NCBI RefSeq assembly: GCF_000718515.1
Contig: NZ_JNZS01000030.1
Coordinates: 1-60,493, forward strand
Length of the DNA stretch: 60,493 bases
Direction: 5' to 3'
DNA from: Micromonospora parva
GTDB taxonomy: Bacteria > Actinomycetota > Actinomycetes > Mycobacteriales > Micromonosporaceae
The position numbers and the translations under genes were made by a program. Below, one piece after another: positions 30,324 through 40,194 of this stretch. The notes under the pieces are model-generated. The model worked only from the letters and a program-made list of their open reading frames with translations, was not told where the DNA came from and did not search any database. Numbering within the stretch: position 1 is the stretch's first letter; each line of letters begins with the position of its first letter.

Positions 30324-32879
30324 GTGACGACCGTGGGCCATCCGGTCGACGTGCTGCTCAGCGACGGCAGCACCGTCCAGTTGCGACCGATCGAGCCAGC
30401 TGACGCGCCCGGCATCGTGGCGATGCACAGCCGGTTCTCCGAGCGCACCCGCTACCTGCGGTACTTCTCGCCGTACCCGCGCATCCCGGAGCGGGATCTG
30501 ATCCGTTTCGTCACCGTCGACCACCACGACCGGGAGGCGTTCGTGGTGCTGGCCGCCGACCAGATCGTCGCTGTGGGCCGGTACGAGCGCCTCGGCCCGC
30601 AGGCTCCCGAGGCGGAGGTGGCCTTCGTGGTGGAGGACGCCTACCAGGGTCGCGGCATCGGCTCGGTGCTGATGGAGCACCTGGCTGACGCGGCCCGCCG
30701 CAACGGCATCATGAGCTTCGTCGCGGAGGTGCTGCCGGCCAACGGGACGATGCTGCGGGTCTTCGCCGACTTCGGCTACCAGGTCCAGCGCGAGTACGCC
30801 GACGGCGTGGTCCACCTGAGCTTCCCCATCGCGCCCACCGAGGCCAGCCTGGAGGTGCAGCGCGGCCGGGAACACCGCACCGAGGCCCGATCGATCGCCC
30901 GACTGCTCGCCCCGCGCGGCATCGTCGTCTACGGGGCCAGCGCCACCGGTCAGGGCGTCGGCGCGGCGGTGCTCGGGCACCTGCGCGACGGCGGGTTCAC
31001 CGGTGCGGTGGTGCCGGTGCATCCGAGCGCGTCGACAGTGGCGGGCCTTCCCGCGTACCCCTCAGCGGTGGACGCGGGCGTCCCGGTGGACCTGGCGGTG
31101 GTGGCGGTCCCGCCGGAGGCGGCGACAGCGGTGGTCGCCGACGCCGCCGCCGCAGGGGTGCACGGCCTGGTGGTCATCTCGGCCGGCTTCGCCGAGGCCG
31201 GCCCGGAGGGCGCGGCCACGCAGCGCGCGCTGGTCCGCGCGGCGCACGCCGCCGGCATGCGGGTCGTCGGCCCGAACTGTCTCGGCGTGGCCAACACCGA
31301 CCCGACGGTACGCCTCAACGCCACTCTCGCCCCGGCGTTGCCGCCGGCCGGTCGGGTCGGCATCTTCAGTCAGTCCGGTGCGTTCGGGGTGGCGTTGCTC
31401 GCCGAGGCGGACCGGCGCGGCCTCGGGCTGTCCAGCTTCGTCTCGGCCGGCAACCGGGCCGACGTCTCCGGCAACGACCTCCTGCAGTACTGGCAGGACG
31501 ACACCGGCACCGACGTGATCATGCTCTACCTGGAGACCTTCGGAAACCCCCGCAAGTTCGCCCGGCTGGCCCGACGGATCGGCCGCGCCAAACCGGTCGT
31601 CGCGCTCGCCTCGCCGGCCCGCCCGCCCGGGGTCGGCGACGCCGCCGGGCCGGACGAGGTGGCGGTGGCAGCGCTCTTCGCCCAGTCCGGGGTGATCCGG
31701 GTGGACACCGTGCCGGAGCTGCTCGACGTGGGTGTGCTGCTCGCCAACCAGCCGTTGCCGGCCGGCGGCCGGGTCGGTGTGGTCGGCAACTCCTCCGCCC
31801 TCACCGGGCTGGCCGCGACCGCCTGTGTCGGGCAGGGCCTCACCGTCGCCGACGGCTACCCCCGCGACGTGGGGCCGAGCGCGGGTGCCGCCGAGTTCGC
31901 CGCCGCGCTCGCCGAGACGGCCGCCGACGACCGGGTGGACGCCCTGGTGGTGGTCTTCGCCCCGCCGCTTCCCGGCCAGCTCACCGCTGTGGACGCCGAC
32001 GTGACAGCCGCACTGCCGGACGCCCTCGCGCTGGGCAAGCCGACAGTGGCGACGTTCCTGGTCGGGCGGCTGCCGCCGGGGGTGCCGGCGTACGGCGGCG
32101 TGGAGGAGGCGGTCCGCGCGCTCGCCCGCGCGCACCGGTACGCCGAGTGGCTTCGTCGCCCGCCCGGGGTGACGCCGGAGCTGCCCGACCTCGACCGCGC
32201 CGCCGCGCAGGCCGCTCTGCGGGCCGACGCCGCCGACGCGGGTGCGCTGCTGGCCGCGTACGGCATCGACGTGGTGGCCTCGGTGTCCGTCGACTCGGTC
32301 GACGCGGCGGTCGACGCGGCGGCGCGGCTGGGCTTCCCGGTGGCGCTCAAGGCGGCCGCCCCCGGGCTGCGGCACCGGCTGGACCTCGGCGCGGTCCGGC
32401 TCGACCTGCCCGACGAGCCGACCCTCCGTCGCGCGTACGCCGACCTGGCGGCGACCTTCGGCGCGGACGCGCTGGTCCAGCCGATGGTCGCGCCCGGGGT
32501 GGCCTGCGTGGTGGAGGTGGTGGAAGATCCGGCGTTCGGGCCGGTGGTCGGGTTCGGCCTCGGTGGGGTCGCCACCGAACTGCTCGGCGATCGAGCCTGG
32601 CGGGCGGTGCCGCTGACCGACCGGGACGCGGCCGAGCTGGTCGACGAACCCCGGGCCGCGCCGCTGCTGCGCGGGCACCGGGGGGCCGCGCCGGTCGACC
32701 GGGCGGCCCTGGTCGACCTGCTGCTGCGGGTGGGTCAGCTCGCCGACGAGCAGCCCCGGGTGCGGTCGCTGACCCTCAACCCGGTGCTCGCCCGCCCGGA
32801 CGGCCTCTCGGTCCTGCACGCCCAGCTAAGGGTGGGTGGCGTGGTCGCCCGCCCGGACACCGGCCCCCGCCGCCTGTGA
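30324..32879 (+). CDS. Protein lysine acetyltransferase: N-terminal GNAT fused to NDP-forming acyl-CoA synthetase-like domain
   Basis: An 851-residue protein. GNAT domain at ~12-165 with the acetyl-CoA loop QGRGIG (108-113); CoA-binding domain at ~190-290 (GIVVYGASATGQGVG); succinyl-CoA-ligase-like domains with GPNCLGVANTDP and SQSGAFGVAL (~330-360); C-terminal ATP-grasp at ~630-845 (FPVALKAAAPGLRHRLDLG, VQPMVAPGVACVVEV). The loop that carries the catalytic His (SHTGA) in active synthetases reads GDAAGPDEVA, so the synthetase half is probably a sensor, not an enzyme. GNAT-first order is that of Streptomyces PatA, opposite to Salmonella Pat. Substrate is likely acetyl-CoA synthetase. Confidence 0.9.
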   Translation: MTTVGHPVDVLLSDGSTVQLRPIEPADAPGIVAMHSRFSERTRYLRYFSPYPRIPERDLIRFVTVDHHDREAFVVLAADQIVAVGRYERLGPQAPEAEVAFVVEDAYQGRGIGSVLMEHLADAARRNGIMSFVAEVLPANGTMLRVFADFGYQVQREYADGVVHLSFPIAPTEASLEVQRGREHRTEARSIARLLAPRGIVVYGASATGQGVGAAVLGHLRDGGFTGAVVPVHPSASTVAGLPAYPSAVDAGVPVDLAVVAVPPEAATAVVADAAAAGVHGLVVISAGFAEAGPEGAATQRALVRAAHAAGMRVVGPNCLGVANTDPTVRLNATLAPALPPAGRVGIFSQSGAFGVALLAEADRRGLGLSSFVSAGNRADVSGNDLLQYWQDDTGTDVIMLYLETFGNPRKFARLARRIGRAKPVVALASPARPPGVGDAAGPDEVAVAALFAQSGVIRVDTVPELLDVGVLLANQPLPAGGRVGVVGNSSALTGLAATACVGQGLTVADGYPRDVGPSAGAAEFAAALAETAADDRVDALVVVFAPPLPGQLTAVDADVTAALPDALALGKPTVATFLVGRLPPGVPAYGGVEEAVRALARAHRYAEWLRRPPGVTPELPDLDRAAAQAALRADAADAGALLAAYGIDVVASVSVDSVDAAVDAAARLGFPVALKAAAPGLRHRLDLGAVRLDLPDEPTLRRAYADLAATFGADALVQPMVAPGVACVVEVVEDPAFGPVVGFGLGGVATELLGDRAWRAVPLTDRDAAELVDEPRAAPLLRGHRGAAPVDRAALVDLLLRVGQLADEQPRVRSLTLNPVLARPDGLSVLHAQLRVGGVVARPDTGPRRL

Positions 32880-32889
32880 GCGTGCCCGC

Positions 32890-33297
32890 TCAGGCGCGGC
32901 TGGAGATCTGCTGGACGCCCCAGGTGTTGCCGTCCGGGTCGGCGAAGAAGACGAAGCCGACATTGTCCAGTGGGTCCGGGACCGGCCGGGGGTTCTGACC
33001 GACCACCTGGATGTCGCTGACCTCCACACCTCGCCCGCGCAGTTCCTCGTGGGCCCGCCGCAGGTCGGGCACCACCAGTTGCAGGCCCTTGAGTGAGCCG
33101 GGCGGCATCTCCGGGACGACACCCTTACCGATCACGATCGAGCAGCCGGAGCCGGGCGGGGTCAGCTGGACGATGCGTGCCTCGTCGCTGATCACCGTGT
33201 CGTGGTCCACCGTGAAGCCGAGCTGGTCGGCGTAGAACTTCTTCGCCCGGTCCACATCGGAGACCGGCACGATCACCACTTCAAGCGTCCAGTTCAT
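32890..33297 (-). CDS. VOC family protein (glyoxalase/bleomycin-resistance fold)
   Basis: A 135-residue protein with paired beta-alpha-beta-beta-beta modules: LEVVIVPVSDVDRAKKFYAD with the Leu-Gly-Phe-Thr turn, then LQLVVPDLRRAHEELRGRGV and VGFVFFADPDGNTWGVQQ. Typical metal ligands are only partly evident (a Glu at residue 6, and Gln near the C-terminus). Function is unassigned. It has a good GAGGAG SD, and lies just past the SigB-type gene's terminator, convergent with the acetyltransferase. Confidence 0.88.
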   Translation of the reverse strand: MNWTLEVVIVPVSDVDRAKKFYADQLGFTVDHDTVISDEARIVQLTPPGSGCSIVIGKGVVPEMPPGSLKGLQLVVPDLRRAHEELRGRGVEVSDIQVVGQNPRPVPDPLDNVGFVFFADPDGNTWGVQQISSRA

Positions 33298-33355
33298 CGT
33301 TGCTCTCCTCGCCTCGTCGGTCGCGGATCGGTGTCCCAGTCAAACACCCCGACAG

Positions 33356-33392
33356 CACGAAAGGCCCCGGCGAACCGCCGGGGCCTTTCGTG
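33356..33392 (-). terminator. Strong terminator of the SigB-type sigma gene
   Basis: A perfect 17-bp stem CACGAAAGGCCCCGGCG (33356-33372 with 33376-33392), AAC loop, 14 bp past the sigma stop codon. It ends in CTTTCGTG. Confidence 0.9.
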
Positions 33393-33405
33393 GGAACCGG
33401 GTGCG

Positions 33406-34422
<1,017 letters not shown>

Positions 34423-34651
34423 CTCTGTCTCCCCGTTTCCACATCTGTGCCGTGTGCCCGGCCCAGTGGTGCCGGTGTGACAACAGCTTGGCGGGCGGGG
34501 CGTAAAACGGGAGTGAGGCGATCGGGCACCCGACAGGAATTGGGTCGGATCGCTGGTGCGGTGTGTCGTCCCGCTGTGTGGTTGCCCGGCCCGGCTACGT
34601 TGCGGACGGCCGGCCACCGCTGGTCGGCCGAGAACGACAGAGGAGGACGGT

Positions 34652-35440
34652 GTGGTCTTCAAGCGGCTCATGAAGGCGATGGGCGTCGGCGGTCCGTCGG
34701 TGGAGACGGTGCTGGCCAACCCGAACTGCCGCCCCGGCGGCCAGCTGGAGGGCCGCATCCAGGTGCTCGGCGGTGACCATCAGGTCGACATCGACCACGT
34801 CACCCTCGGCCTGGTCACCCGGGTCGAGGTCGAGAGCGGCGACAACGACTACGACACCAGTCAGGAGTTCCACCGCCAGCAGGTCACCGGCGCGTTCCGG
34901 CTGGAGCCGGGGCAGCGCTACGACATCCCGTTCCGGTTCGACGTGCCGTGGGAGACACCGGTCACCGAGCTGTACGGACAGCACCTGCACGGGATGACGA
35001 TGGGCCTGCGGACGGAGCTGGAGGTCGCCCGCGCGGTCGACAAGGGTGACCTGGACGCCGTGGTGGTGCACCCGCTGCCGGCACAGGAGCGACTGCTGGA
35101 CGCGCTGCTGCGACTGGGCTTCCGGTTCGCCCGCGCCGATGTGGAGCGTGGTCACATCTACGGCGTACGCCAGACGTTGCCGTTCTACCAGGAGATCGAG
35201 TTCAATCCTGCGCCGCAGTACGCCCGCTCGATCAACCAGTTGGAGGTCACCTTCATCGCCGACGCGCAGCAGATGCAGGTGGTGCTGGAGGTCGACAAGC
35301 GCGGCGGTGTCTTCACCGAGGGCCGCGACGCGTTCGGCCGGTTCACTGTCGACCACGCCACCGCCGACCGCACCGACTGGACCGCCGAGCTCGACAACTG
35401 GCTCCGCCAGTCCCTGACCCGCCGAGGCCTCTTCTCATAA
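34652..35440 (+). CDS. Sporulation protein Spo0M family
   Basis: A 262-residue arrestin-like beta-sandwich protein. [19 protein letters not shown] opens the protein; [15 protein letters not shown] and [16 protein letters not shown] follow, and [15 protein letters not shown] marks the second lobe. In Bacillus, Spo0M affects sporulation and septation; actinobacterial members are uncharacterised. Start GTG 34652 with AGAGGAGG at good spacing. It is divergent from the SigB-type sigma gene, and ends at a junction with dtd that holds palindrome C. Confidence 0.87.
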   Translation: MVFKRLMKAMGVGGPSVETVLANPNCRPGGQLEGRIQVLGGDHQVDIDHVTLGLVTRVEVESGDNDYDTSQEFHRQQVTGAFRLEPGQRYDIPFRFDVPWETPVTELYGQHLHGMTMGLRTELEVARAVDKGDLDAVVVHPLPAQERLLDALLRLGFRFARADVERGHIYGVRQTLPFYQEIEFNPAPQYARSINQLEVTFIADAQQMQVVLEVDKRGGVFTEGRDAFGRFTVDHATADRTDWTAELDNWLRQSLTRRGLFS

Positions 35441-35472
35441 CCACAACCCACCCCCTCCCGGCCGCTTCTCTG

Positions 35473-35534
35473 CGGTGATCAAGAGGTTTGCGTCAGATTT
35501 TGCCCGTGGTTTGACGCAAACCTCTTGATCACCG
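35473..35534. repeat. GATC-family palindrome C at the spo0M/dtd junction
   Basis: A perfect 23-bp stem (35473-35495 with 35512-35534) beginning CGGTGATCAAGAGGTTTGCG, with a 16-nt spacer. It shares the GATCAAGAGGTTTGCGTC core with element B, 31 kb away, while the spacers differ. It fills the convergent gap. Confidence 0.9.
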
Positions 35535-35563
35535 GGCTCGGCGGGCTGAGGGTGGGGTGCGGG

Positions 35564-35986
35564 TCAGAGGTCCAGGAGGAGGGTTTGGGGGCCTATGTTG
35601 GTGCTCTCGACCAGCATGTGGGTGCGGAAGCGGCCGGTCTCCACCTTGGCGCCGCGTTGCCGTAACGCCTCCACGACCGCCGTGACCAGCGGTTCGGCCA
35701 CCTCGGCGGGGGCGGCGGCGGTCCAGCTCGGGCGGCGGCCCTTGCGGACGTCGCCGTAGAGGGTGAACTGGCTGACCACCAGGATCGGCGCGCCGGTGTC
35801 GGCGGCGGACCGTTCACCGTCCAGGATGCGCACCTCGTGCACCTTGCGGGCCATCGTCTGGGCGGTCTGCTCGGTGTCGGTGTGGGTCACCCCGAGCAGC
35901 ACCAGCAGACCGTTCTCGATCGCGCCGACCACCTCGCCGTCCACCGTCACGCTGGCCTGCCCGACGGTCTGCACCACCGCGCGCAT
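35564..35986 (-). CDS. dtd: D-aminoacyl-tRNA deacylase
   Basis: A 140-residue proofreading enzyme that frees D-amino acids from tRNA. The N-terminal [20 protein letters not shown] and catalytic motif VSQFTLYGD (~76-84) are intact. The second motif is NIGPQT (~130-135), where most family members have N-x-GPVT; Gln replaces Val. The ATG overlaps the stop of the upstream methyltransferase gene by one base (TGATG), so the two are co-translated. Confidence 0.95.
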   Translation of the reverse strand: MRAVVQTVGQASVTVDGEVVGAIENGLLVLLGVTHTDTEQTAQTMARKVHEVRILDGERSAADTGAPILVVSQFTLYGDVRKGRRPSWTAAAPAEVAEPLVTAVVEALRQRGAKVETGRFRTHMLVESTNIGPQTLLLDL

Positions 35987-37470
35987 CAGGCGCTCACCGG
36001 CTCAATGAAGCCCCGCTCCACCAGGTGCGCCACGATCGGGCCGGCGGCCTCGGCCATCTCGTCGGGCTCCACGTCGTGTGCGGCGGCGAGCAGGGCGAGC
36101 TGGTCACGCAGCGGCAGTCGGCCGTCCGCGCCACCCACCAGCGCCAGCACCAGCGGGTCGATCTCCTCGGTCCAGCGCAGGCCGTGCGGCATCGCCAGGA
36201 CCTGCCGGTCCACCCCCCAACCCTCGTCGCCCATGGTGGCCTCCTGTCGCAGCTGGAGGCCCTCGGCGGCCCGGTAGCGCTCGGCGAGCAACGCCTCGGT
36301 GTCGCGTACCCGGAGAAAGTCCTGGCGGTCGAACCAGGCGGCGACCTGGTCGCCCAGCGGTGGCTGCACCCGCTGGCGCAGGTCCTCCACCCGGACCACC
36401 GGGTCGGCGTGTCCGCCCCGGCGCACCGACACGATGCCGAATCCGATCCCCTCCACCTTGTGCGCGTCGAACCAGTCCAGCCAGGCGGCCATCCGCTGCG
36501 GGTCGGCGGTCTCGCCGACGTCGGTGAGCCACAGGTCGACGTACGCCATCGGGTCGGCCACCTCGCGCTGGATCACCCAGGCGTCCAGGCCGGTCCCGGC
36601 GAACCAGCCGGCCACCCGCTCGTCCCACGCCTCGCCGGCGACGTGCACCCAGTTCGCCAGGTACTGCATGGTGCCGCCCTCGGTGAGCAGGCCCGGGGCG
36701 GCGGCGGCCAGTTCGGCGCCGATCGCGTCACCGACCCGCCCGGAGTCGCGGTAGACGTGCGTGGTGGTGCCCGGGCCGACCACGAACGGTGGGTTGCTCA
36801 CCACCAGGTCGAACCGTCGGCCGGCCACCGGGGCGACCAGGTCGCCGCGGAGCAGCTCCCAGTCCTGACCGTTGAGGGCGGCGGTGGTCGCGGCGAAGCG
36901 CAGCGCCCGCTCCGAGAGGTCGGTGGCGGTCACCGACCTGGCGTGGGTGGCCAGGTGCAGGGCCTGGACGCCGGAGCCGGTGCCCAGGTCCAGTGCGGTG
37001 TCGACCGGCCGGCGCACGGTCGCGCCGATCAGGGTGTGGGTGGCCCCGCCGATGCCGAGGACGTGCTCGGCGTGCAGCGGGCGACCCGGGCGGGCGCTGG
37101 CCGGGACGTCGGCGAGCACCCACCAGTCCTCCCCGTACGGCTCCAGGTCGACGCCGGCGCGCAGGCCGGCGCCGTACCGCTCGACCAGCCCGCCGGCGAG
37201 GGCCTCGGCCACGCTCAGCGGTGCGAGCGCGGTGGCCACCGCCGCCTCCGGCTCGGTCTGGTCGCAGATGAACACCCGGATCAGGGTGTCCAGCGGGTCG
37301 CCGTCCTCGGTGGCGCGCAGCGCGGCCCGGTAGTCGTTGCGGGAGACCGCGGCGGTCGCCTGCGCGCCGAGCCGCTCGGCGATGCCGTGGCTGGTGAAAC
37401 CGGTCCGGGTCAGCGCGGTCCGCAGCGCGTCGACGCCGGCGGGGGAGAGCAGCATGTCGTGTTCGTCCAC
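35986..37470 (-). CDS. Class I SAM-dependent methyltransferase (DUF7059/DUF7782 type)
   Basis: A 494-residue protein. The N-terminal ~130 residues are an actinobacterial accessory domain (DUF7059-like). The methyltransferase core (~150-340) has [14 protein letters not shown] (motif I), [13 protein letters not shown] (motif II) and [10 protein letters not shown] (NPPF, as in N6-adenine, N2-guanine or glutamine methyltransferases). A C-terminal domain (~380-494; DUF7782-like) ends at dtd. The target is unknown; rRNA or release factor is plausible for NPPF enzymes. Start GTG 37470, CAGGAT 6 nt upstream. Co-transcribed with dtd. Confidence 0.88.
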   Translation of the reverse strand: MDEHDMLLSPAGVDALRTALTRTGFTSHGIAERLGAQATAAVSRNDYRAALRATEDGDPLDTLIRVFICDQTEPEAAVATALAPLSVAEALAGGLVERYGAGLRAGVDLEPYGEDWWVLADVPASARPGRPLHAEHVLGIGGATHTLIGATVRRPVDTALDLGTGSGVQALHLATHARSVTATDLSERALRFAATTAALNGQDWELLRGDLVAPVAGRRFDLVVSNPPFVVGPGTTTHVYRDSGRVGDAIGAELAAAAPGLLTEGGTMQYLANWVHVAGEAWDERVAGWFAGTGLDAWVIQREVADPMAYVDLWLTDVGETADPQRMAAWLDWFDAHKVEGIGFGIVSVRRGGHADPVVRVEDLRQRVQPPLGDQVAAWFDRQDFLRVRDTEALLAERYRAAEGLQLRQEATMGDEGWGVDRQVLAMPHGLRWTEEIDPLVLALVGGADGRLPLRDQLALLAAAHDVEPDEMAEAAGPIVAHLVERGFIEPVSA

Positions 37471-37574
37471 CCCGACATCCTGCCTCCCGGTGCGTCCCGG
37501 GTCAGCGTCACCCGCCGGTAGCTGTCGGAGCGTCGGTGTCCACCCGGATCGGTGCGCCGGGCAGGATGGTCCGC

Positions 37575-38150
37575 ATGACGCTCGTACTGCCCATCGACCC
37601 GGAGGCCAACCGGCTGCTGGAGCGCAGCCCGCTGGCCCTGCTGGTCGGCATGGTCCTTGATCAACAAGTCTCGATGGAGAAGGCGTTCTCCTCGCCGTAC
37701 GTGCTGGCGCAGCGGCTCGGTCACGACCTGGACGCGGCGGAGCTGGCCGGGTACGACCCGGAGGCGCTGGTCGCGCTCTTCGCCCAGCCGCCCGCGCTGC
37801 ACCGGTTCCCGAAGGCCATGGCGGCTCGGGTGCAGGAGGTCTGCCAGGTGCTGGTGGAGCGCTACGACGGTGACGCGGCGCTGCTCTGGGCGGAGGTCAC
37901 GGACGGGCCGGAGCTGCTGCGCCGGGTCGCCGCGCTGCCCGGCTTCGGCAAGCAGAAGGCGCAGATCTTCGTGGCCCTGCTCGGCAAGCGGTTCGGGGTG
38001 ACCCCGCAGGACTGGCGGAAGGCGGCCGGGGACTACGGCGACCCGGGCGCGTACCGGTCGGTGGCCGACGTCACCGACGCCGACTCGCTGCGCCGGGTGC
38101 GGGAGTTCAAGCAGCAGATGAAGGCGGCGGCCAAGGCTGCGGGGGGATGA
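37575..38150 (+). CDS. HhH-GPD-type base excision repair protein
   Basis: A 191-residue protein of the HhH-GPD superfamily. The helix-hairpin-helix PGFGKQKAQIFVALLGKRFG lies at ~115-135, and SPLALLVGMVLDQQVSMEKA is the family's N-terminal helix. The catalytic aspartate normally found in a V-D-x-H-V context after the hairpin is not visible; the following stretch is DWRKAAGDYGDPG. So it may be a divergent glycosylase or a DNA-binding relative. Start ATG 37575, CAGGAT 7 nt upstream. Confidence 0.85.
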   Translation: MTLVLPIDPEANRLLERSPLALLVGMVLDQQVSMEKAFSSPYVLAQRLGHDLDAAELAGYDPEALVALFAQPPALHRFPKAMAARVQEVCQVLVERYDGDAALLWAEVTDGPELLRRVAALPGFGKQKAQIFVALLGKRFGVTPQDWRKAAGDYGDPGAYRSVADVTDADSLRRVREFKQQMKAAAKAAGG

Positions 38151-38153
38151 CCC

Positions 38154-38483
38154 TCAGGCTGCGGTGGGGTGCGCCAGCGAGGCCAGCGCGCGCCGGACGT
38201 CGGCCAGCGAGACGGTCGCCGAGTCGTCCAGGTCGGCCAGGCCGGCCTCGATCCACTGGCGCATCAGCGTGGTGACCCCGATGCCCCGGGCGTCGGCGGC
38301 GGCGCGGACCCGCTCGTAGGTGTCCAGCGGCAGCCGCACCGAGCGGCTCACCATCGGCACGTCGGTGTCGGGGGTGGGCAGGTCCACCGCCGGGCTCTCG
38401 TCGATCAGGTCGGCGATCCGGTCGTCGCCGCCGTGGAACTGCTTGGTCGCGTCGTTACGGTGCATCGTCACGGCCCCCCTCAT
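38154..38483 (-). CDS. Ribbon-helix-helix protein, probable antitoxin
   Basis: A 109-residue protein. The C-terminal half holds an RHH fold: MVSRSVRLPLDTYERVRAAA, DARGIGVTTLMRQWIEAGLADL (~45-92 overall). The N-terminal part (FHGGDDRIADLIDESPAVDL) would contact the toxin. It is encoded second, overlapping the toxin stop by ATGA; a second Met at 38465 has a better SD (GGGGGG) and may be the real start. RHH antitoxins bind DNA upstream and autoregulate. Confidence 0.8.
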   Translation of the reverse strand: MRGAVTMHRNDATKQFHGGDDRIADLIDESPAVDLPTPDTDVPMVSRSVRLPLDTYERVRAAADARGIGVTTLMRQWIEAGLADLDDSATVSLADVRRALASLAHPTAA

Positions 38484-38767
38484 CGGCGGTCTCTCCGTAC
38501 GGCCTCGTCGTAGCGCTTGGACTCGACGTCGCTCAGCTCGCGGGCGGAGAGGATGTCCCAGTCGTTGTCGGTGCCATCGGCTTCGGCGAGCAGCACGGCC
38601 AGTCGGCGGCCCCGGCGGGCGGCGGCGTAGACCACCATCACGTCGTCACCCAGATGGCGGATGACCCGTCGGGCGCTGTGCAGCGCCTCCCAGACTTCCC
38701 CGGGTGTGACGTCGTAGACCCTCAGGTTGGCCAACGCCTCGTCGGTGAAGCTGAACCTGCTGCCCAC
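38480..38767 (-). CDS. BrnT-like toxin of a type II toxin-antitoxin pair
   Basis: A 95-residue protein. It has the pattern of BrnT/RelE-fold toxins: FTDEALANLRVYDVTPGEVWE, then VMVVYAAARRGRRLAVLLAE and a late DWDILSARELSDVESKRYD (SAR motif followed by YD). I infer an RNase by family resemblance; the family assignment is tentative. The start GTG 38767 is chosen because TACGCT lies 6 nt upstream and a longer reading adds 9 unlike residues. The RHH antitoxin gene follows with an ATGA overlap. The toxin-first order is that of BrnT-BrnA. Confidence 0.7.
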   Translation of the reverse strand: MGSRFSFTDEALANLRVYDVTPGEVWEALHSARRVIRHLGDDVMVVYAAARRGRRLAVLLAEADGTDNDWDILSARELSDVESKRYDEAVRRDRR

Positions 38768-38773
38768 GCCGGG

Positions 38774-38779
38774 AGCGTA
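38774..38779 (-). promoter_or_regulatory. Leaderless -10 element (TACGCT) of the toxin-antitoxin operon
   Basis: TACGCT on the minus strand ends 6 nt before the GTG at 38767. The palindrome-like GTACCACGCACGTA next to it could be the antitoxin operator. Confidence 0.4.
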
Positions 38780-38870
38780 CCACGCACGTAACACGCGACG
38801 GGATGACTCGAAGTTCGCTGATCACGGGCCTGCGGTGACAGGATGAGGCGTAACCCCCTCGAGGAGGTCC

Positions 38871-39230
38871 ATGGTGAAGCGTCAGGCGTACCAGCCGATT
38901 CTGATCACCGACGCCTCGCGCAGCCAGGACGATCAGCTCAACAGTCGCCAGCGCCGCTATGTCCTCATGATGGGCATCCGGGTGCTGTGCATCATCGTCG
39001 GCGCGATCCTGGTCGGTGCGAACGCCCCACTGCTCTGGCTCTGGCTGCCGCTGTGCGGCCTCGGCATGGTGCTCATCCCCTGGCTGGCCGTGCTGCTGGC
39101 CAACGACCGGCCGCCGAAGGAAGAGCACCGGTTGGCCAACCGGTTCCACCCCCGCCAGCAGGACGACACCCCGCCGATGAGCCTCACCGCCGAGGAGCGC
39201 CCGCACAAGGTCATCGACGTCGAACCCTGA
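38871..39230 (+). CDS. DUF3099 domain-containing membrane protein
   Basis: A 119-residue protein. It opens VKRQAYQPILITDASRSQDD, the DUF3099 signature, then two membrane helices (~33-52, IRVLCIIVGAILVGANA; ~55-75, LLWLWLPLCGLGMVLIPWLA), and a polar C-terminus. Start ATG 38871 with GAGGAGG SD. M. tuberculosis has DUF3099 and DUF3039 genes close to each other near sigB/ideR (recalled), as here at 41215. No function known. Confidence 0.87.
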   Translation: MVKRQAYQPILITDASRSQDDQLNSRQRRYVLMMGIRVLCIIVGAILVGANAPLLWLWLPLCGLGMVLIPWLAVLLANDRPPKEEHRLANRFHPRQQDDTPPMSLTAEERPHKVIDVEP

Positions 39231-39294
39231 CCCGCGAGCGGGCCAGGGTTCGCCCGGTCCGGGCCGTACCACGCCGGTGGCCGCGCGCCGGCCG

Positions 39295-40194
39295 TTAGGC
39301 CTGTGGCCGGGCGCCGGCTGTGGAGACGGCCAGCGCGCCCAGATCGGTGGCACGGCTCAACGCCGCCGCCGGGGTGGCGCCCGCGAGCCACGCGGTGAGC
39401 AGACCGGCCGCGAAGGCGTCGCCCGCGCCCGTGACGTCCACCACCGCCACCCGACGGGCCGGCGCCACACAGACCGGCGTCGTGCGGTCGACCCAGACCG
39501 CGCCGGCCGCGCCGCCCTTCACCACCACCCGCCGAGCCGTCGCCGACAGCACCCGCCCCTGCGCCGCCGGTTCCAGCCCGCCGGCCAGCACGGTGGCCTC
39601 GTCCGCGTTGACCAGGAGCAGGTCGATGTCGCGTACCCAACTCAGGAACGCCGCCGCACCGACCCGCCGTAACGGCGCCGCGGAGGCCGCGTCGACGCTG
39701 ATGGTGAGCCCGCGCTCGCGGGCGGCGGCCAACGCCCGCAGCCCGGCGCCGCGCGACTCGGCGTCCAGCAGGGTGTACGCGGACAGGTGCAGATGCCCCG
39801 CGTCGGGCGCCGCCGCGAGGGCCCGCTCGACGTGCGCGGCGCTCAACCGCAGGTTCGCGCCCCGCTGGCTGACCATGGTGCGCTCGTCGTCGGCGGCCAA
39901 CACGATGACCGTGCCGGTCGGAACCCCTTCGACCCGCTCGATCGCGCAGTCGACGCCCGCCCGGTCGAGCTCGGCCACCCGGTCCCGCCCGGCGTCGTCG
40001 TCGCCGACAGCGCCGACGAGCGTGACGTCCACCCGCTGCGCGGCGACCCAGGCGGCGGTGTTGGCCGCCTGCCCGCCACCGCCGAGACTGATCTCGGCCC
40101 CGGTGTCCGAACCGGCGGCGAGCGGCCCGGACAGCACGGCGACCACATCGGTGATCACGTCCCCGACGACGAGCACCCGGGCCGGTCGGGTCAT
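39295..40194 (-). CDS. psuK: PfkB family carbohydrate kinase, probable pseudouridine kinase PsuK
   Basis: A 299-residue ribokinase-fold kinase. PfkB signatures: [14 protein letters not shown] (~37-50) and [15 protein letters not shown] (~252-266, anion hole and catalytic Asp). Specificity is inferred from context: its ATG overlaps the stop of psuG by four bases, and the psuK-psuG pair degrades pseudouridine in other bacteria. Other PfkB substrates, such as ribose or adenosine, are not excluded. A 64-bp convergent gap separates it from the DUF3099 gene. Confidence 0.85.
   Translation of the reverse strand: MTRPARVLVVGDVITDVVAVLSGPLAAGSDTGAEISLGGGGQAANTAAWVAAQRVDVTLVGAVGDDDAGRDRVAELDRAGVDCAIERVEGVPTGTVIVLAADDERTMVSQRGANLRLSAAHVERALAAAPDAGHLHLSAYTLLDAESRGAGLRALAAARERGLTISVDAASAAPLRRVGAAAFLSWVRDIDLLLVNADEATVLAGGLEPAAQGRVLSATARRVVVKGGAAGAVWVDRTTPVCVAPARRVAVVDVTGAGDAFAAGLLTAWLAGATPAAALSRATDLGALAVSTAGARPQA

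Noticed and set aside
28136..30448. 770-codon minus-strand open frame across ideR, rhodanese and acuC
   Set aside because: It is antisense to three well-supported genes and has a His/Arg/Gln/Gly-rich composition typical of shadow frames in high-GC DNA.
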